Below are positions 34,812 through 42,640 of a DNA stretch of 60,013 nucleotides, in pieces (positions within the stretch are counted from its first letter, which is position 1; the number at the start of each line of letters is the position of its first letter). A program made the translations under genes and the position numbers. The notes below the pieces were generated by a model. The model made no database searches, was not told where the DNA came from, and saw nothing but the letters and a program-made list of their open reading frames with translations. The stretch is from Hymenobacter lapidarius (GTDB lineage Bacteria; Bacteroidota; Bacteroidia; Cytophagales; Hymenobacteraceae): assembly GCF_001816145.1 (NCBI RefSeq), contig NZ_MDZB01000099.1, positions 1 to 60,013 of the forward strand, written 5' to 3'.

Positions 34812-36221
34812 ATGATTCAATACGTTACCCTACTTTCCATAGTACTGGCGTTTCTGCTGCTGCTGGGCGTCATTTTCGCGTTGCAGCGCGTGGCCAAAAC
34901 CCGGCCCGATGGCGGCGTGGTGGGCACCAGCGGCTTCACGCTGGAGGGATATTCCTATGCCCTCATTCTACTGGCGGTGGTGGCGGGCGTGGGCATTTGC
35001 TACGTGCTGGTGCGCGACTCGCTCTGGGCCGGCCACATCATGGAGTGGCTCAACATTGTGGTGCGCCTCATGCACGTCACCTTCGGCATCGCCTGGATTG
35101 GCGCCTCCTTCTACTTCGTATTCCTGGAAAATGCCTTGAACCGCACCGAGAACGTGCGCGACGAGCTGGCCGGCAACCTGTGGGCCGTGCACGGCGGCGG
35201 CTTTTACTATCTGGAGAAGTACAAATCGGCCCCGCCGCAGATACCCAAAAGCCTGCACTGGTTTAAGTACGAGGCCTACTTCACTTGGCTCTCGGGTTTC
35301 AGCCTGCTGTTTGTGGTGTATTACTTCAACGCCAGCTCCATGCTGATTGACCCGCGCGTGCTGGACATTTCGCCGCTGGCGGGCGTGGGCATCGGGGTGG
35401 CGTCGTTTGCGGCGGCGTGGGTGGTATACGACGGCCTGTGCCGTACGGAATTCGTGCGCAGTCCCTGGTTCAAGGTCGTGGGCTTCGTCATCGCGGTTGG
35501 CTTTGCTTATTTCTACGCCCAGGTATTCAGCGCCCGGGCAGCCTACATCCACTTCGGGGCCATGCTGGGCACACTCATGGTGGGCAACGTTTTCTTCACC
35601 ATCATCCCAGCGCAAAAGGCCATGGTGAAAGCCGCCACCGAAGGCACGCCGCTCGACCCGCAGCTGGGCAAAAATGCCCTGGCCCGCTCGCTGCACAACA
35701 ATTACTTCACGCTGCCCGTGCTCTTTGTGATGGTGAGCAACCACTTCCCCAGCACCTTTGGGCACGCTTACCCGTGGGCCATTCTGGCGGTAATCACCCT
35801 GGGCACCGCCGGCGTGAAGCACTGGCTGAACCTGCGCGAGAAGCACCAGTCCAACGCCTGGGTGCTGCCGGCCTCGGTGGTCCTGCTGCTCGGCGTGGTG
35901 TTCGTGACGGCCCCGCAAAGCCAGTCCGGCAGCGCCGCCGCGCCCGCCTGCACCGAGGAAGTAACCATGAGCCGGGTGAACCTGATTGTGCAAACCCGCT
36001 GCGTGCAATGCCACTCCTCCCAGCCCACCGACGACGTATTTAAGTCGCCACCCAACGGCGTGGTATACGACACGCCCGAAGACATTATCCGCCTGAAAGA
36101 CAAAATCATGCAGCGCGTGGTAGTCACCAAAACAATGCCCCAAAACAACAAAACCCACATGACTGATGAAGAGCGGGACATTCTAAAATGCTGGATTGAG
36201 CAAGGGGCACTCAATAAATAA
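34812..36221 (+). CDS. puuD: Membrane urate hydroxylase with C-terminal cytochrome c
   Basis: PuuD oxidises urate to 5-hydroxyisourate without making H2O2, sending electrons through its cytochrome c. The 469-residue protein begins at 34812 and has about eight transmembrane helices (for example 4-24, 46-66, 80-105 and those to about 375), including HVTFGIAWIGASFYFVFLEN and VHGGGFYYLEKYK, hallmarks of the DUF989 urate hydroxylase domain. A periplasmic cytochrome c segment follows, with CVQCH at residues 397-401 and a distal Met, probably in KTMPQNN. It replaces soluble urate oxidase here and fits with the next enzyme, UraH. It is convergent with nothing; xdhC follows on the same strand after a palindrome. 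Confidence 0.94.
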   Translation: MIQYVTLLSIVLAFLLLLGVIFALQRVAKTRPDGGVVGTSGFTLEGYSYALILLAVVAGVGICYVLVRDSLWAGHIMEWLNIVVRLMHVTFGIAWIGASFYFVFLENALNRTENVRDELAGNLWAVHGGGFYYLEKYKSAPPQIPKSLHWFKYEAYFTWLSGFSLLFVVYYFNASSMLIDPRVLDISPLAGVGIGVASFAAAWVVYDGLCRTEFVRSPWFKVVGFVIAVGFAYFYAQVFSARAAYIHFGAMLGTLMVGNVFFTIIPAQKAMVKAATEGTPLDPQLGKNALARSLHNNYFTLPVLFVMVSNHFPSTFGHAYPWAILAVITLGTAGVKHWLNLREKHQSNAWVLPASVVLLLGVVFVTAPQSQSGSAAAPACTEEVTMSRVNLIVQTRCVQCHSSQPTDDVFKSPPNGVVYDTPEDIIRLKDKIMQRVVVTKTMPQNNKTHMTDEERDILKCWIEQGALNK

Positions 36222-36228
36222 CCAGAAC

Positions 36229-36409
36229 AAAACTCCCCTCCTTACCAAGGAAGGGATGTTTCAGCCACGGGCTGAAACGGGGGTGGTTGGGGCGTTGAAC
36301 GACGCGGGAACATCTCTGCCGCCAGCCATTCGCTCTCCATTCAACGCCCACAATCACCCCAGCCGACGCCGCGCGCCGGCGTCCCCTCCTTGGTAAGGAG
36401 GAGAATTTT
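36229..36409. repeat. Palindromic repeat family B, copy 1
   Basis: Ends are AAAACTCCCCTCCTTACC and GGTAAGGAGGAGAATTTT. Inside are a TTTCAGCC/GGCTGAAA hairpin on the left, GGCGTTGAAC/ATTCAACGCC in the middle, and a GCCGGCGTCCCC segment on the right. It matches the element at 56259-56454 in reverse orientation. It fills the gap between puuD and xdhC. Confidence 0.85.
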
Positions 36410-36446
36410 ATGTTCATCCTTTACTCCCACATCAAGCGAAGCGTAA

Positions 36447-37418
36447 ATGCCTGCCTCTCCCCGTGATTTACCGGTTTGGGCCCTGGCCGTGGCCAGCCTG
36501 CGGGCGGGCACGCCCGTGGCGCTGCTGTGCGTGGTGCACAGCAGCGGCAGCAGCCCCGGTCGCCAGGGGTTCAAAATGGCGGTAACGGCTACGGGGCTGG
36601 CGGGCTCCATCGGCGGGGGCATTATGGAGCACAAGTTTGTGGAGCTGGCCCGGCAGCGCCTGTTGGCCGGCGACTTCCAGCCCGTGCTGCGCCCGCAGAT
36701 TCACCGGCGTGAGGCACCGGCCGACCGCTCCGGCATGATGTGCTCGGGTGAGCAGGAAGTCCTGCTGTGGCCCCTGGCCGCCGCTGACTTGCCCGTAGCG
36801 GAAGGCATTGTGGCAGCGCTGACGCTGGGAGATGGCAGCCAGCTCCTGCTCAGCGCCGAGGCCGGCCTGCAGCTGCAGCACTCCCCAGAACCCGCCGCTG
36901 CTTTCTACGACTACCAGCCGGGCGCCGCGTGGTGCTACCGCGAGCGGCTGGGCTTTCGCGACCAGGTCACCATCGTAGGCGCCGGGCATGTGAGCCTGGC
37001 CCTTTCCAAAACCCTGGCGCTGCTCGATTTTGAGCTCACCGTGCTCGACAACCGCCCCGGCCTGCCCACGCTCGAAGCCAATCAGGCCGCCCACCACCGG
37101 CGCGTGGTCAGCTACGAGCAGGCGGCGCTGGAAATCCCGCCCGGCCCGAGCCAGTACGTGGTGGTGATGACCGTGGGCTACCGCACCGATGCCGAGGTGC
37201 TGCGCCAGCTGCTGGGCCGCCCCTACCGCTACCTAGGCGTGATGGGCAGCGCCGCCAAAGTAGCCGAACTGCGCCGGGGGCTGTTGGCCCAAGGCTTTTC
37301 GGCCGCAGACGTAGCGCGGCTGCGCGGGCCCATTGGCATGCCCATTCATAGCCAGACCCCCGAGGAAATTGCCATCAGCATCGCCGCCGAATTGATTCAG
37401 GCCCGGCACAGCGGGTAG
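36447..37418 (+). CDS. xdhC: XdhC-family molybdenum cofactor chaperone
   Basis: XdhC proteins bind the molybdenum cofactor, promote its sulfuration and insert it into xanthine dehydrogenase. The 323-residue protein has the N-terminal XdhC/CoxI domain (PVALLCVVHSSGSSPGRQGFKMAV; LAGSIGGGIMEHKFVELA), a conserved Cys in GMMCSGEQ and the C-terminal Rossmann domain (QVTIVGAGHVSLALSKTLALL; YLGVMGSAAKVAELRRG; GPIGMPIHSQTPEEIAISI). It is cytoplasmic. It is the last gene of the purine island, and lies 7.9 kb from the xdhAB genes it serves. Its leader is mostly repeat. Confidence 0.93.
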   Translation: MPASPRDLPVWALAVASLRAGTPVALLCVVHSSGSSPGRQGFKMAVTATGLAGSIGGGIMEHKFVELARQRLLAGDFQPVLRPQIHRREAPADRSGMMCSGEQEVLLWPLAAADLPVAEGIVAALTLGDGSQLLLSAEAGLQLQHSPEPAAAFYDYQPGAAWCYRERLGFRDQVTIVGAGHVSLALSKTLALLDFELTVLDNRPGLPTLEANQAAHHRRVVSYEQAALEIPPGPSQYVVVMTVGYRTDAEVLRQLLGRPYRYLGVMGSAAKVAELRRGLLAQGFSAADVARLRGPIGMPIHSQTPEEIAISIAAELIQARHSG

Positions 37419-37501
37419 CTCGGCCTTGTTTGGTTATCAGTTGTTCGTTGTCAGTTTTTGGCACGTTCTTCAGAATAGCCCCGTACGGCTTCCCCGAGGC
37501 G

Positions 37502-38119
37502 CTAGCGCCCCGATTCGTCAGCCGTACGGGGCAGGGTGCCGTTGGCAAACTCTTCGGTGAATACCCGGTAGCGGTCCAGAATTGACCGTACGGAGCGGCG
37601 CAGTACCACTTCGCCCATGGGGCCGGCGGGCACGCTCACGCCCGAGGCGTAGCCGTTCCAGACGGCCCGGTTGGTTTTCACGTCGATAAGGGTGAGCAGC
37701 AGCGTGCCTTCGGCCAGGAGCAGGCGCACGGGCTGATAGCCCTGCAGGTTCTCGCGGGGGGTGTCGTCGTTTTCCTCAATGTTGCGCTTTATCCACTGGC
37801 TGAGGTCTTCCTGCACGAAGCCGTGGAAGTTCATGTCGCCCTCATATACTCGGAAATTCACCAGCATGTCGGGCCGGCGCTTGGCTTGGCGGTAGCCCTG
37901 CACCTGCAGGCGCTGCTGAATGGCTTCGCGCACGGACTGGCCCAGGCGGCTGGTGTCGGAGGTGAGGCCGGCACCGGTCACAAAGTCGTAGGTGCGGTAG
38001 TGCCGGAAGTTGCCACGGTAGCTGTAGTCCGACTCCACCCGGGTCTCACGGGTGGTCATGCAGGCCGAAATAGTTGCCGCGAGGCAAATCAGGCTCAGGA
38101 GAGTAGCAATGGAACGCAT
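37502..38119 (-). CDS. DUF4136 lipoprotein
   Basis: This 205-residue lipoprotein has a signal ending LAATISAC (Cys at about 20). The DUF4136 domain (about 30-185) includes YRTYDFVTGAG, the helix RLGQSVREAIQQRLQVQGYR, PDMLVNFRVYEG and the terminal LIDVKTNRAVWNGYASG. The family is a periplasmic or membrane-facing lipoprotein group of unknown function. A decayed tandem copy lies immediately upstream (38165-38527). GAGTATC-like promoters are not evident. Confidence 0.88.
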   Translation of the reverse strand: MRSIATLLSLICLAATISACMTTRETRVESDYSYRGNFRHYRTYDFVTGAGLTSDTSRLGQSVREAIQQRLQVQGYRQAKRRPDMLVNFRVYEGDMNFHGFVQEDLSQWIKRNIEENDDTPRENLQGYQPVRLLLAEGTLLLTLIDVKTNRAVWNGYASGVSVPAGPMGEVVLRRSVRSILDRYRVFTEEFANGTLPRTADESGR

Positions 38120-38164
38120 AATGCTGGAAACTGACAGATGAACAATGGGTTACAACTACGAAAT

Positions 38165-38527
38165 TTAACTCATTAAGGACTGATAATCAGCATAAAAAAA
38201 TAAGCATTGTGCCCGCCGCTGGCCTCCGCATCCTCGTGCCGGGCCACCCACCGCTTCACTGCTTTTTGATTGTGGCCGCGCAGGTTCGTGGCGCCTGCAC
38301 ACATGCGGTGATTCACCAGCAGGTCGGGGCGTTTGACGGTGGGCCGGTAGGCGGGTCCGAATGACGGCACGCAGCACCAGCCCGTGGGTACGCATGCAAT
38401 AGTAGGCGTGTTGGCTACGGAAATTACCGCTGTAGCGGTAGTCGGATACGGCGCGGGCTTCCTGCGTGGTCGCGCTTGTGCCCTGGGCGAGGGCCACCAA
38501 CAAGCGTAATGGTATGGTCATGGCCAT
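38165..38527 (-). pseudogene. Decayed tandem copy of the DUF4136 lipoprotein
   Basis: The frame from 38527 begins MAMTIPLRLLVALAQG and continues AVSDYRYSGNFRSQHAYY, matching VESDYSYRGNFRHYRTYDF of the intact neighbour. The match then leaves this frame. From about 38370 another minus frame gives KRPDLLVNHRMCAGATNLRG and KAVKRWVARHEDAEASGGHN, matching the neighbour's RRPDMLVNFRVYEGDMNFHG and SQWIKRNIEEN. The lipobox Cys is missing, the region between is shortened and the C-terminal third is lost. This is a tandem duplicate disrupted by frameshift and deletion. Confidence 0.8.
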
Positions 38528-38579
38528 CAGGAAGAAGTGTAGCCAACCAAGTTACGCAAACCCTCCTAATATTCAAGCC

Positions 38580-40466
38580 CTATCGGTAGCCAGCGGCCTG
38601 CAGCGCAAACAGCTCGGCGTAGCGCCCACCCTTGGCCAGCAGGTCTTCGTGGGACCCGATTTCCACGAATTCCCCGTTCTCAATTACCAGGATGCGGTCG
38701 GCCATGCGCACGGTGCTGAAGCGGTGACTGATGAGCACCGCCGTTTTGCCCTTGGTGAGCTCCGCAAATCGCTGAAAAACTTCGTGCTCGGCGCGGGCGT
38801 CGAGGGCGGCGGTGGGCTCGTCGAGAATGAGCAGCTGCGCGTCGCGCATGTAGGCCCGACCCAGGGCAATTTTCTGCCACTCGCCGCCGCTCAAATCCAC
38901 GCCGCCGTTGAAGCGCCGGCCTATCATCTGGTCGTAGCCGCCGGGCAGCTTCGCAATCACGGAGTCGGCCAGGCTTTGCTGGGCGGCGGTTTCGATGCGG
39001 GGCTGGTTGGTGCGCTCCTCGATGCGGCCCACGGCCAAGTTCTGGCCGGCCGGCAGCTGAAAGCGCACGAAGTCCTGGAAGATGACGCCGATTTCCTGGC
39101 GCAGCTCGGCGGGGTCGTACTCGCGCAGGTCGTGGCCATCGAGCAGAATGCGGCCTTCGCTGGGGTCGTAGAGACGAGATAAAAGCTTGACCAGCGTGGT
39201 TTTGCCCGCGCCGTTTTCGCCCACCAGCGCCAGCTTTTCGCCCGCTTCCAGCTTGAAAGACAGGTTACGAATGGCCCATTTTGTACCATTCTTGTACTGA
39301 AACCCGACGTTCTCAAACTCGAATCCCTGCCGGATGGGCCGGGGGAATGGCCGGGCCGTTTGGCCCGTAACCTGCTGCCGCACAATGCGTGGCCGCAGGG
39401 CAAAGAAGTCGAAAAAGTCCTGCAAATACAAGGCCCCGTCGGCCACGGAGCTAAACCGGCTGAGAATGCCTTCGAGCAAGCCGCGCAGCCGCGCAAACGA
39501 GCCCGCCAGAAACGTGAGCTGGCCCAGCGAAATCTGCCCGCCCACGGCCCGGGAAATGATGTAGACGTAGGCGCCGTAGTAGCCCGCCGCGCCCACGCCC
39601 GCAAACAGCGCGCCCCAGCCGGCACGCCGCAGCACCAGGCTTTTGTTCTGGGTATAAAAGTCGTCGGACAGTTCCCGAAAGCGGTTGATGAGGAAGTCCG
39701 AAAGCCCAAAAATCTTCACCTCCTTGGCCGTTTCGTCGGAGGCGCCGGTCTGGCGGAGGTAGTCCAGCTCGCGGCGCTCGGGCGTCCAGGAGTGACTCAG
39801 GGAGTAGCTGCGCTCATTGAAGTGCGACTCGCCCAGGAACGCCGGCACCACAGCCAGCAGCAGCAGCCCCAGCAGCCAGGGCTGGAAGGCCACTAGCCCG
39901 CCGGCCAGCAGCACCAGCGTCACAAAGTCCTGCCCCTGGCTCAGCACCTGGCTCATGAGCACAGTGCGCGAGAGGGTTTGGCGGCGCGCCCGCTCCAGCT
40001 TGTCGTAGAAGGTGCTGTCTTCGAACTGGTCCAGGTCCAGCTCGGCGGCGTGGGCCATGATGCGGATGGACGATTGGTTGGCAAACAGGTCGCCGAGCAG
40101 CGAATCGAGCAGGGCCACGCCGCGGCCCAGGGCATCGGTGAGCAGCACAAGGCCAAACTCCAGCGCCACCAGCGTGAGCACGGGCGTGAGCACCCGCTCT
40201 GGGGCGGGCAGCCGGGTGAGGGCCACCACAGCATCAAGGATGAGCTGGGCCACGTAGAGCATGGCCAGCGGCAGGCCCGCCCGCAGGAGGCGCAGGGCAA
40301 TGTTGGCCAAGGCCAGCCGGGGACTGGTGCGCCAGATGAGCTTCAGAAAAGCAGGCAGGTTGCGCAGCGCCGACACCCGTTCGCGCACGCTCACGGGCGG
40401 CTTGTCGCCGCCACCGCGGGAGCTGTTGGGGTTCTTAGCGGAAATGGTTTTCAGGAAATTAAGCAT
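38580..40466 (-). CDS. ABC transporter with fused permease and ATPase
   Basis: This 628-residue half-transporter probably works as a homodimeric exporter. The ATG at 40466 (MLNFLKTISAKN) is chosen over an upstream in-frame ATG. The transmembrane domain (about residues 40-345) has around six helices, e.g. LALANIALRLLRAGLPLAML and YYGAYVYIISRAVGG. The ATPase domain shows Walker A GENGAGKTT, Q-loop VIFQDFVRF, signature VDLSGGEWQKIALGRAY, Walker B LLILDEPTAALD and the H-loop ISHRFS. It is closest to the MsbA/lipid or peptide exporter group; cargo is unknown. The gene is divergent from the TM2-protein gene. Confidence 0.92.
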   Translation of the reverse strand: MLNFLKTISAKNPNSSRGGGDKPPVSVRERVSALRNLPAFLKLIWRTSPRLALANIALRLLRAGLPLAMLYVAQLILDAVVALTRLPAPERVLTPVLTLVALEFGLVLLTDALGRGVALLDSLLGDLFANQSSIRIMAHAAELDLDQFEDSTFYDKLERARRQTLSRTVLMSQVLSQGQDFVTLVLLAGGLVAFQPWLLGLLLLAVVPAFLGESHFNERSYSLSHSWTPERRELDYLRQTGASDETAKEVKIFGLSDFLINRFRELSDDFYTQNKSLVLRRAGWGALFAGVGAAGYYGAYVYIISRAVGGQISLGQLTFLAGSFARLRGLLEGILSRFSSVADGALYLQDFFDFFALRPRIVRQQVTGQTARPFPRPIRQGFEFENVGFQYKNGTKWAIRNLSFKLEAGEKLALVGENGAGKTTLVKLLSRLYDPSEGRILLDGHDLREYDPAELRQEIGVIFQDFVRFQLPAGQNLAVGRIEERTNQPRIETAAQQSLADSVIAKLPGGYDQMIGRRFNGGVDLSGGEWQKIALGRAYMRDAQLLILDEPTAALDARAEHEVFQRFAELTKGKTAVLISHRFSTVRMADRILVIENGEFVEIGSHEDLLAKGGRYAELFALQAAGYR

Positions 40467-40655
40467 TGCACGGGTCGAGGCAAGGTTGGGGCCGGAAGTG
40501 CGGGGCGGCCGTTTTGGCAGAGGCAGCGCTGTGGCAAGCCGCTGCTCCGCAACCAAAACGCGCCGCCCTGCTATCTTCGGCACCACGGGCACCCGGCGGC
40601 CGAGCCACTATGGCCCGGACCGGTCCCACTTTCTTACTCCTTCTTTTTCTTCTGC

Positions 40656-40997
40656 ATGAAAGACCGCATCACCGCCATGTTCATTGCCTTCTTCCTCGGA
40701 AGTTTCGGCGGCCAATATTTCTACTTGGGCAAAACCGGCCGGGGCATTGCCTGCCTGCTGCTGTTCTGGACGTTTATTCCGTCGCTCATCGGCCTTTATC
40801 ACACCATTATCTGGCTCATGATGTCGGACGAGGATTTCAACAACGAGTACAACCAGGGCCAGGCGCCCCGCATGGGCTATGCCTACGCGCCCGGCGCCAG
40901 CGTGAGCGACGAGTTGGCCAAGCTGTTCATCCTGAAGGAGAAAGGCGCGATTACGGAACAGGAATACAACGCCCGCAAGGCGCAGCTGCTGGCGTAG
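40656..40997 (+). CDS. TM2-domain membrane protein with SHOCT-like tail
   Basis: This 113-residue protein has a TM2 domain with two membrane helices (AMFIAFFLGSFGGQYFYLGK, with the conserved GxxGxxxFYLGK turn; and CLLLFWTFIPSLIGLYHTIIW). The C-terminal helical segment DELAKLFILKEKGAITEQEY is a SHOCT motif, often found at ends of small membrane proteins. The function is not known. TATCTTCG at 40572-40579 is one mismatch from a -7 box and would give an 80-nt leader. Gene context gives no role. Confidence 0.85.
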   Translation: MKDRITAMFIAFFLGSFGGQYFYLGKTGRGIACLLLFWTFIPSLIGLYHTIIWLMMSDEDFNNEYNQGQAPRMGYAYAPGASVSDELAKLFILKEKGAITEQEYNARKAQLLA

Positions 40998-41023
40998 TCC
41001 AAGCCGCCCAAACTGGCTCCAAA

Positions 41024-41192
41024 CTGGCGCGAGTTTAGCGCAGCGTAACTCGTGACCAACCATGACGGGGAGGCTGCGCCTACCCTGCCGCGCCAGCGGC
41101 AAGCCGTTACCGCGCCAGCGAGACGTTCTGCTGCGAGGCACAGCCTCGCCCGAAGCCCTGGCACGAGTTACGCTGCGCTAAACTCGCGCCAG
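41024..41192. repeat. Inverted repeat family D with perfect 31-bp arms
   Basis: Arms 41024-41054 and 41162-41192 are exact inverted complements (beginning CTGGCGCGAGTTTAGCGC). The 107-bp interior is GC-rich and contains GCGAGGC-ACA-GCCTCGC as a further hairpin. It lies between the TM2 gene and the MFS gene, upstream of the latter's promoter. Confidence 0.88.
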
Positions 41193-41245
41193 CCCCGCGC
41201 CAACCCCGGCAGGCACGGCCATAGCCAGCCGCCCAAATTCCTGCT

Positions 41246-41253
41246 GACCTTTG
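41246..41253 (+). promoter_or_regulatory. Probable -7 element (GACCTTTG) of the MFS gene
   Basis: It is the same GACCTTTG variant as at 22874 and again lies close to the start: the ATG at 41262 is 8 nt away. This predicts a leader of only a few nucleotides. Confidence 0.4.
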
Positions 41254-41261
41254 CGGCACCC

Positions 41262-42497
41262 ATGGCTCCTCCCGCTTCCCGCCCCTACTCCACCGGCTTC
41301 TGGCTGATGTGCCTGTCGTCGTTTCTGTTTTTTCTCAGCTTCAACCTGCTGCTGCCCGAGCTGCCCGACCACCTCTCCCAGATGGGCGGGGGCGAGTACA
41401 AGGGCTACATCATTGCCTTGTTTACGCTCACGGCGGCCATTTCCCGGCCCTATTCGGGCAAGCTGGCCGATACCGTGGGCCGCATTCCGGTGATGGTGCT
41501 CGGCTCGCTGGTGTGCTTTGTGTGCGGTTTTTTTTACCCCTGGGCCATCACAGTCACGGGATTTCTCACGCTGCGCCTGGTGCACGGGTTCAGCACCGGC
41601 TTCAAGCCCACCGGCACGGCCGCCTTCATCGCCGACATTGTGCCCGTGGAGCGGCGCGGCGAGGCCATGGGCCTACTGGGCGTGACGGGTGCGCTGGGCA
41701 TGGCCTTTGGGCCGGCCATGGGCTCGTGGCTGGCCGAGACGTTCAGCCTGAACACCATGTTTTACATCTCCAGCGGGGTGGCGCTGGTGTCGGTACTGGT
41801 GCAGGGCACCCTCACCGAAACGCTGCCCCAGGCCCAGCGGAAGCGGTTCAGCCTGGCCTTGCTGCGCTTGAAGTGGAGCGAAGTGCTGGAGCCCCTGGTG
41901 CTGGCGCCGGCGGTGGTCACGCTGCTGTGCCTGGTGCCCTACGGCGCGGTGCTCACCGTAGTGCCCGACCAAAGCCGGCTGCTGGGCCTGGAAGGCCCTA
42001 CTAAGGGGCTATTTTACGTTTTCTTCACGGTGGCTTCCCTCGCCGTGCGGCTGGTGGCGGGCAAGGCCTCCGACACCCACGGGCGGGTGCCGGTGCTGCG
42101 GGTGTCGGCGGGTATTCTGGCCCTGGGGCTGGCCCTGCTGGTGGTTGCGCCCTCGGTGGGGTGGTTTTTGCTGGCGGCCGTGGTCATGGGCGTGGGCACG
42201 GGCCTGAACTCCCCCACCCTCTACGCCTGGACCATCGACCTGAGCCACCCCGAGCGGCGCGGCCGGGCCGTGGCCACCATGTACATCGCCCTCGAAATCG
42301 GCATCGGGGTGGGGGCGCTGCTGGCCGGCTGGATATTCTCGAACCAAGCCAGCCGCCTGCCCTACGTGCACGCCCTGAGCCTGGGCTGCGTGCTCCTGGC
42401 CGTGGCGTACCTGTACCGCATCAAGTCGGCGGGCCCCATGGCCCGGGTAACCGGCACGGAGCGCACGGTGATGCCCGCGGCCGAGGAAGTGGTATAA
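41262..42497 (+). CDS. Major facilitator superfamily transporter
   Basis: This 411-residue inner-membrane transporter has about 12 helices. The start at 41262 gives MAPPASRPYSTGFWLMCLSSFLFFLSFNLL. The MFS A motif between helices 2 and 3 appears as GKLADTVGRIPVMVLGS, and a second copy as AGKASDTHGRVPVLRVSAG in the second half. The drug:H+ antiporter (DHA1) style is suggested by GFSTGFKPTGTAAFIADIVP and GATGALGMAFGPAMG-like pattern (LGVTGALGMAFGPAMGSWLA). The substrate is unknown. It is monocistronic and ends at a truncated family A repeat that can work as a terminator. Confidence 0.9.
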   Translation: MAPPASRPYSTGFWLMCLSSFLFFLSFNLLLPELPDHLSQMGGGEYKGYIIALFTLTAAISRPYSGKLADTVGRIPVMVLGSLVCFVCGFFYPWAITVTGFLTLRLVHGFSTGFKPTGTAAFIADIVPVERRGEAMGLLGVTGALGMAFGPAMGSWLAETFSLNTMFYISSGVALVSVLVQGTLTETLPQAQRKRFSLALLRLKWSEVLEPLVLAPAVVTLLCLVPYGAVLTVVPDQSRLLGLEGPTKGLFYVFFTVASLAVRLVAGKASDTHGRVPVLRVSAGILALGLALLVVAPSVGWFLLAAVVMGVGTGLNSPTLYAWTIDLSHPERRGRAVATMYIALEIGIGVGALLAGWIFSNQASRLPYVHALSLGCVLLAVAYLYRIKSAGPMARVTGTERTVMPAAEEVV

Positions 42498-42551
42498 GTC
42501 CTATTCTGGGGGTGCTGAAAACGGAGAACTGAGAAATTGTTTTTAGTAAGG

Positions 42552-42605
42552 CAAAAACCGGAACGTCATGTTTCGGCTGCGCTCAGCATAACGTTCCGGT
42601 TTTTG
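42552..42605. terminator. Truncated family A repeat acting as a bidirectional terminator
   Basis: AAAAACCGGAACGTCATG pairs with CATAACGTTCCGGTTTTT around TTTCGGCTGCGCTCAG. The left arm of the family A element has lost its inner part, leaving a compact hairpin with A and T runs. It is well placed between the MFS stop (42497) and the convergent outer-membrane gene stop (42641). Confidence 0.75.
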
Positions 42606-42640
42606 ATGTTTCGGTTTTATGATGGCGCCTCGGCGCTGTC

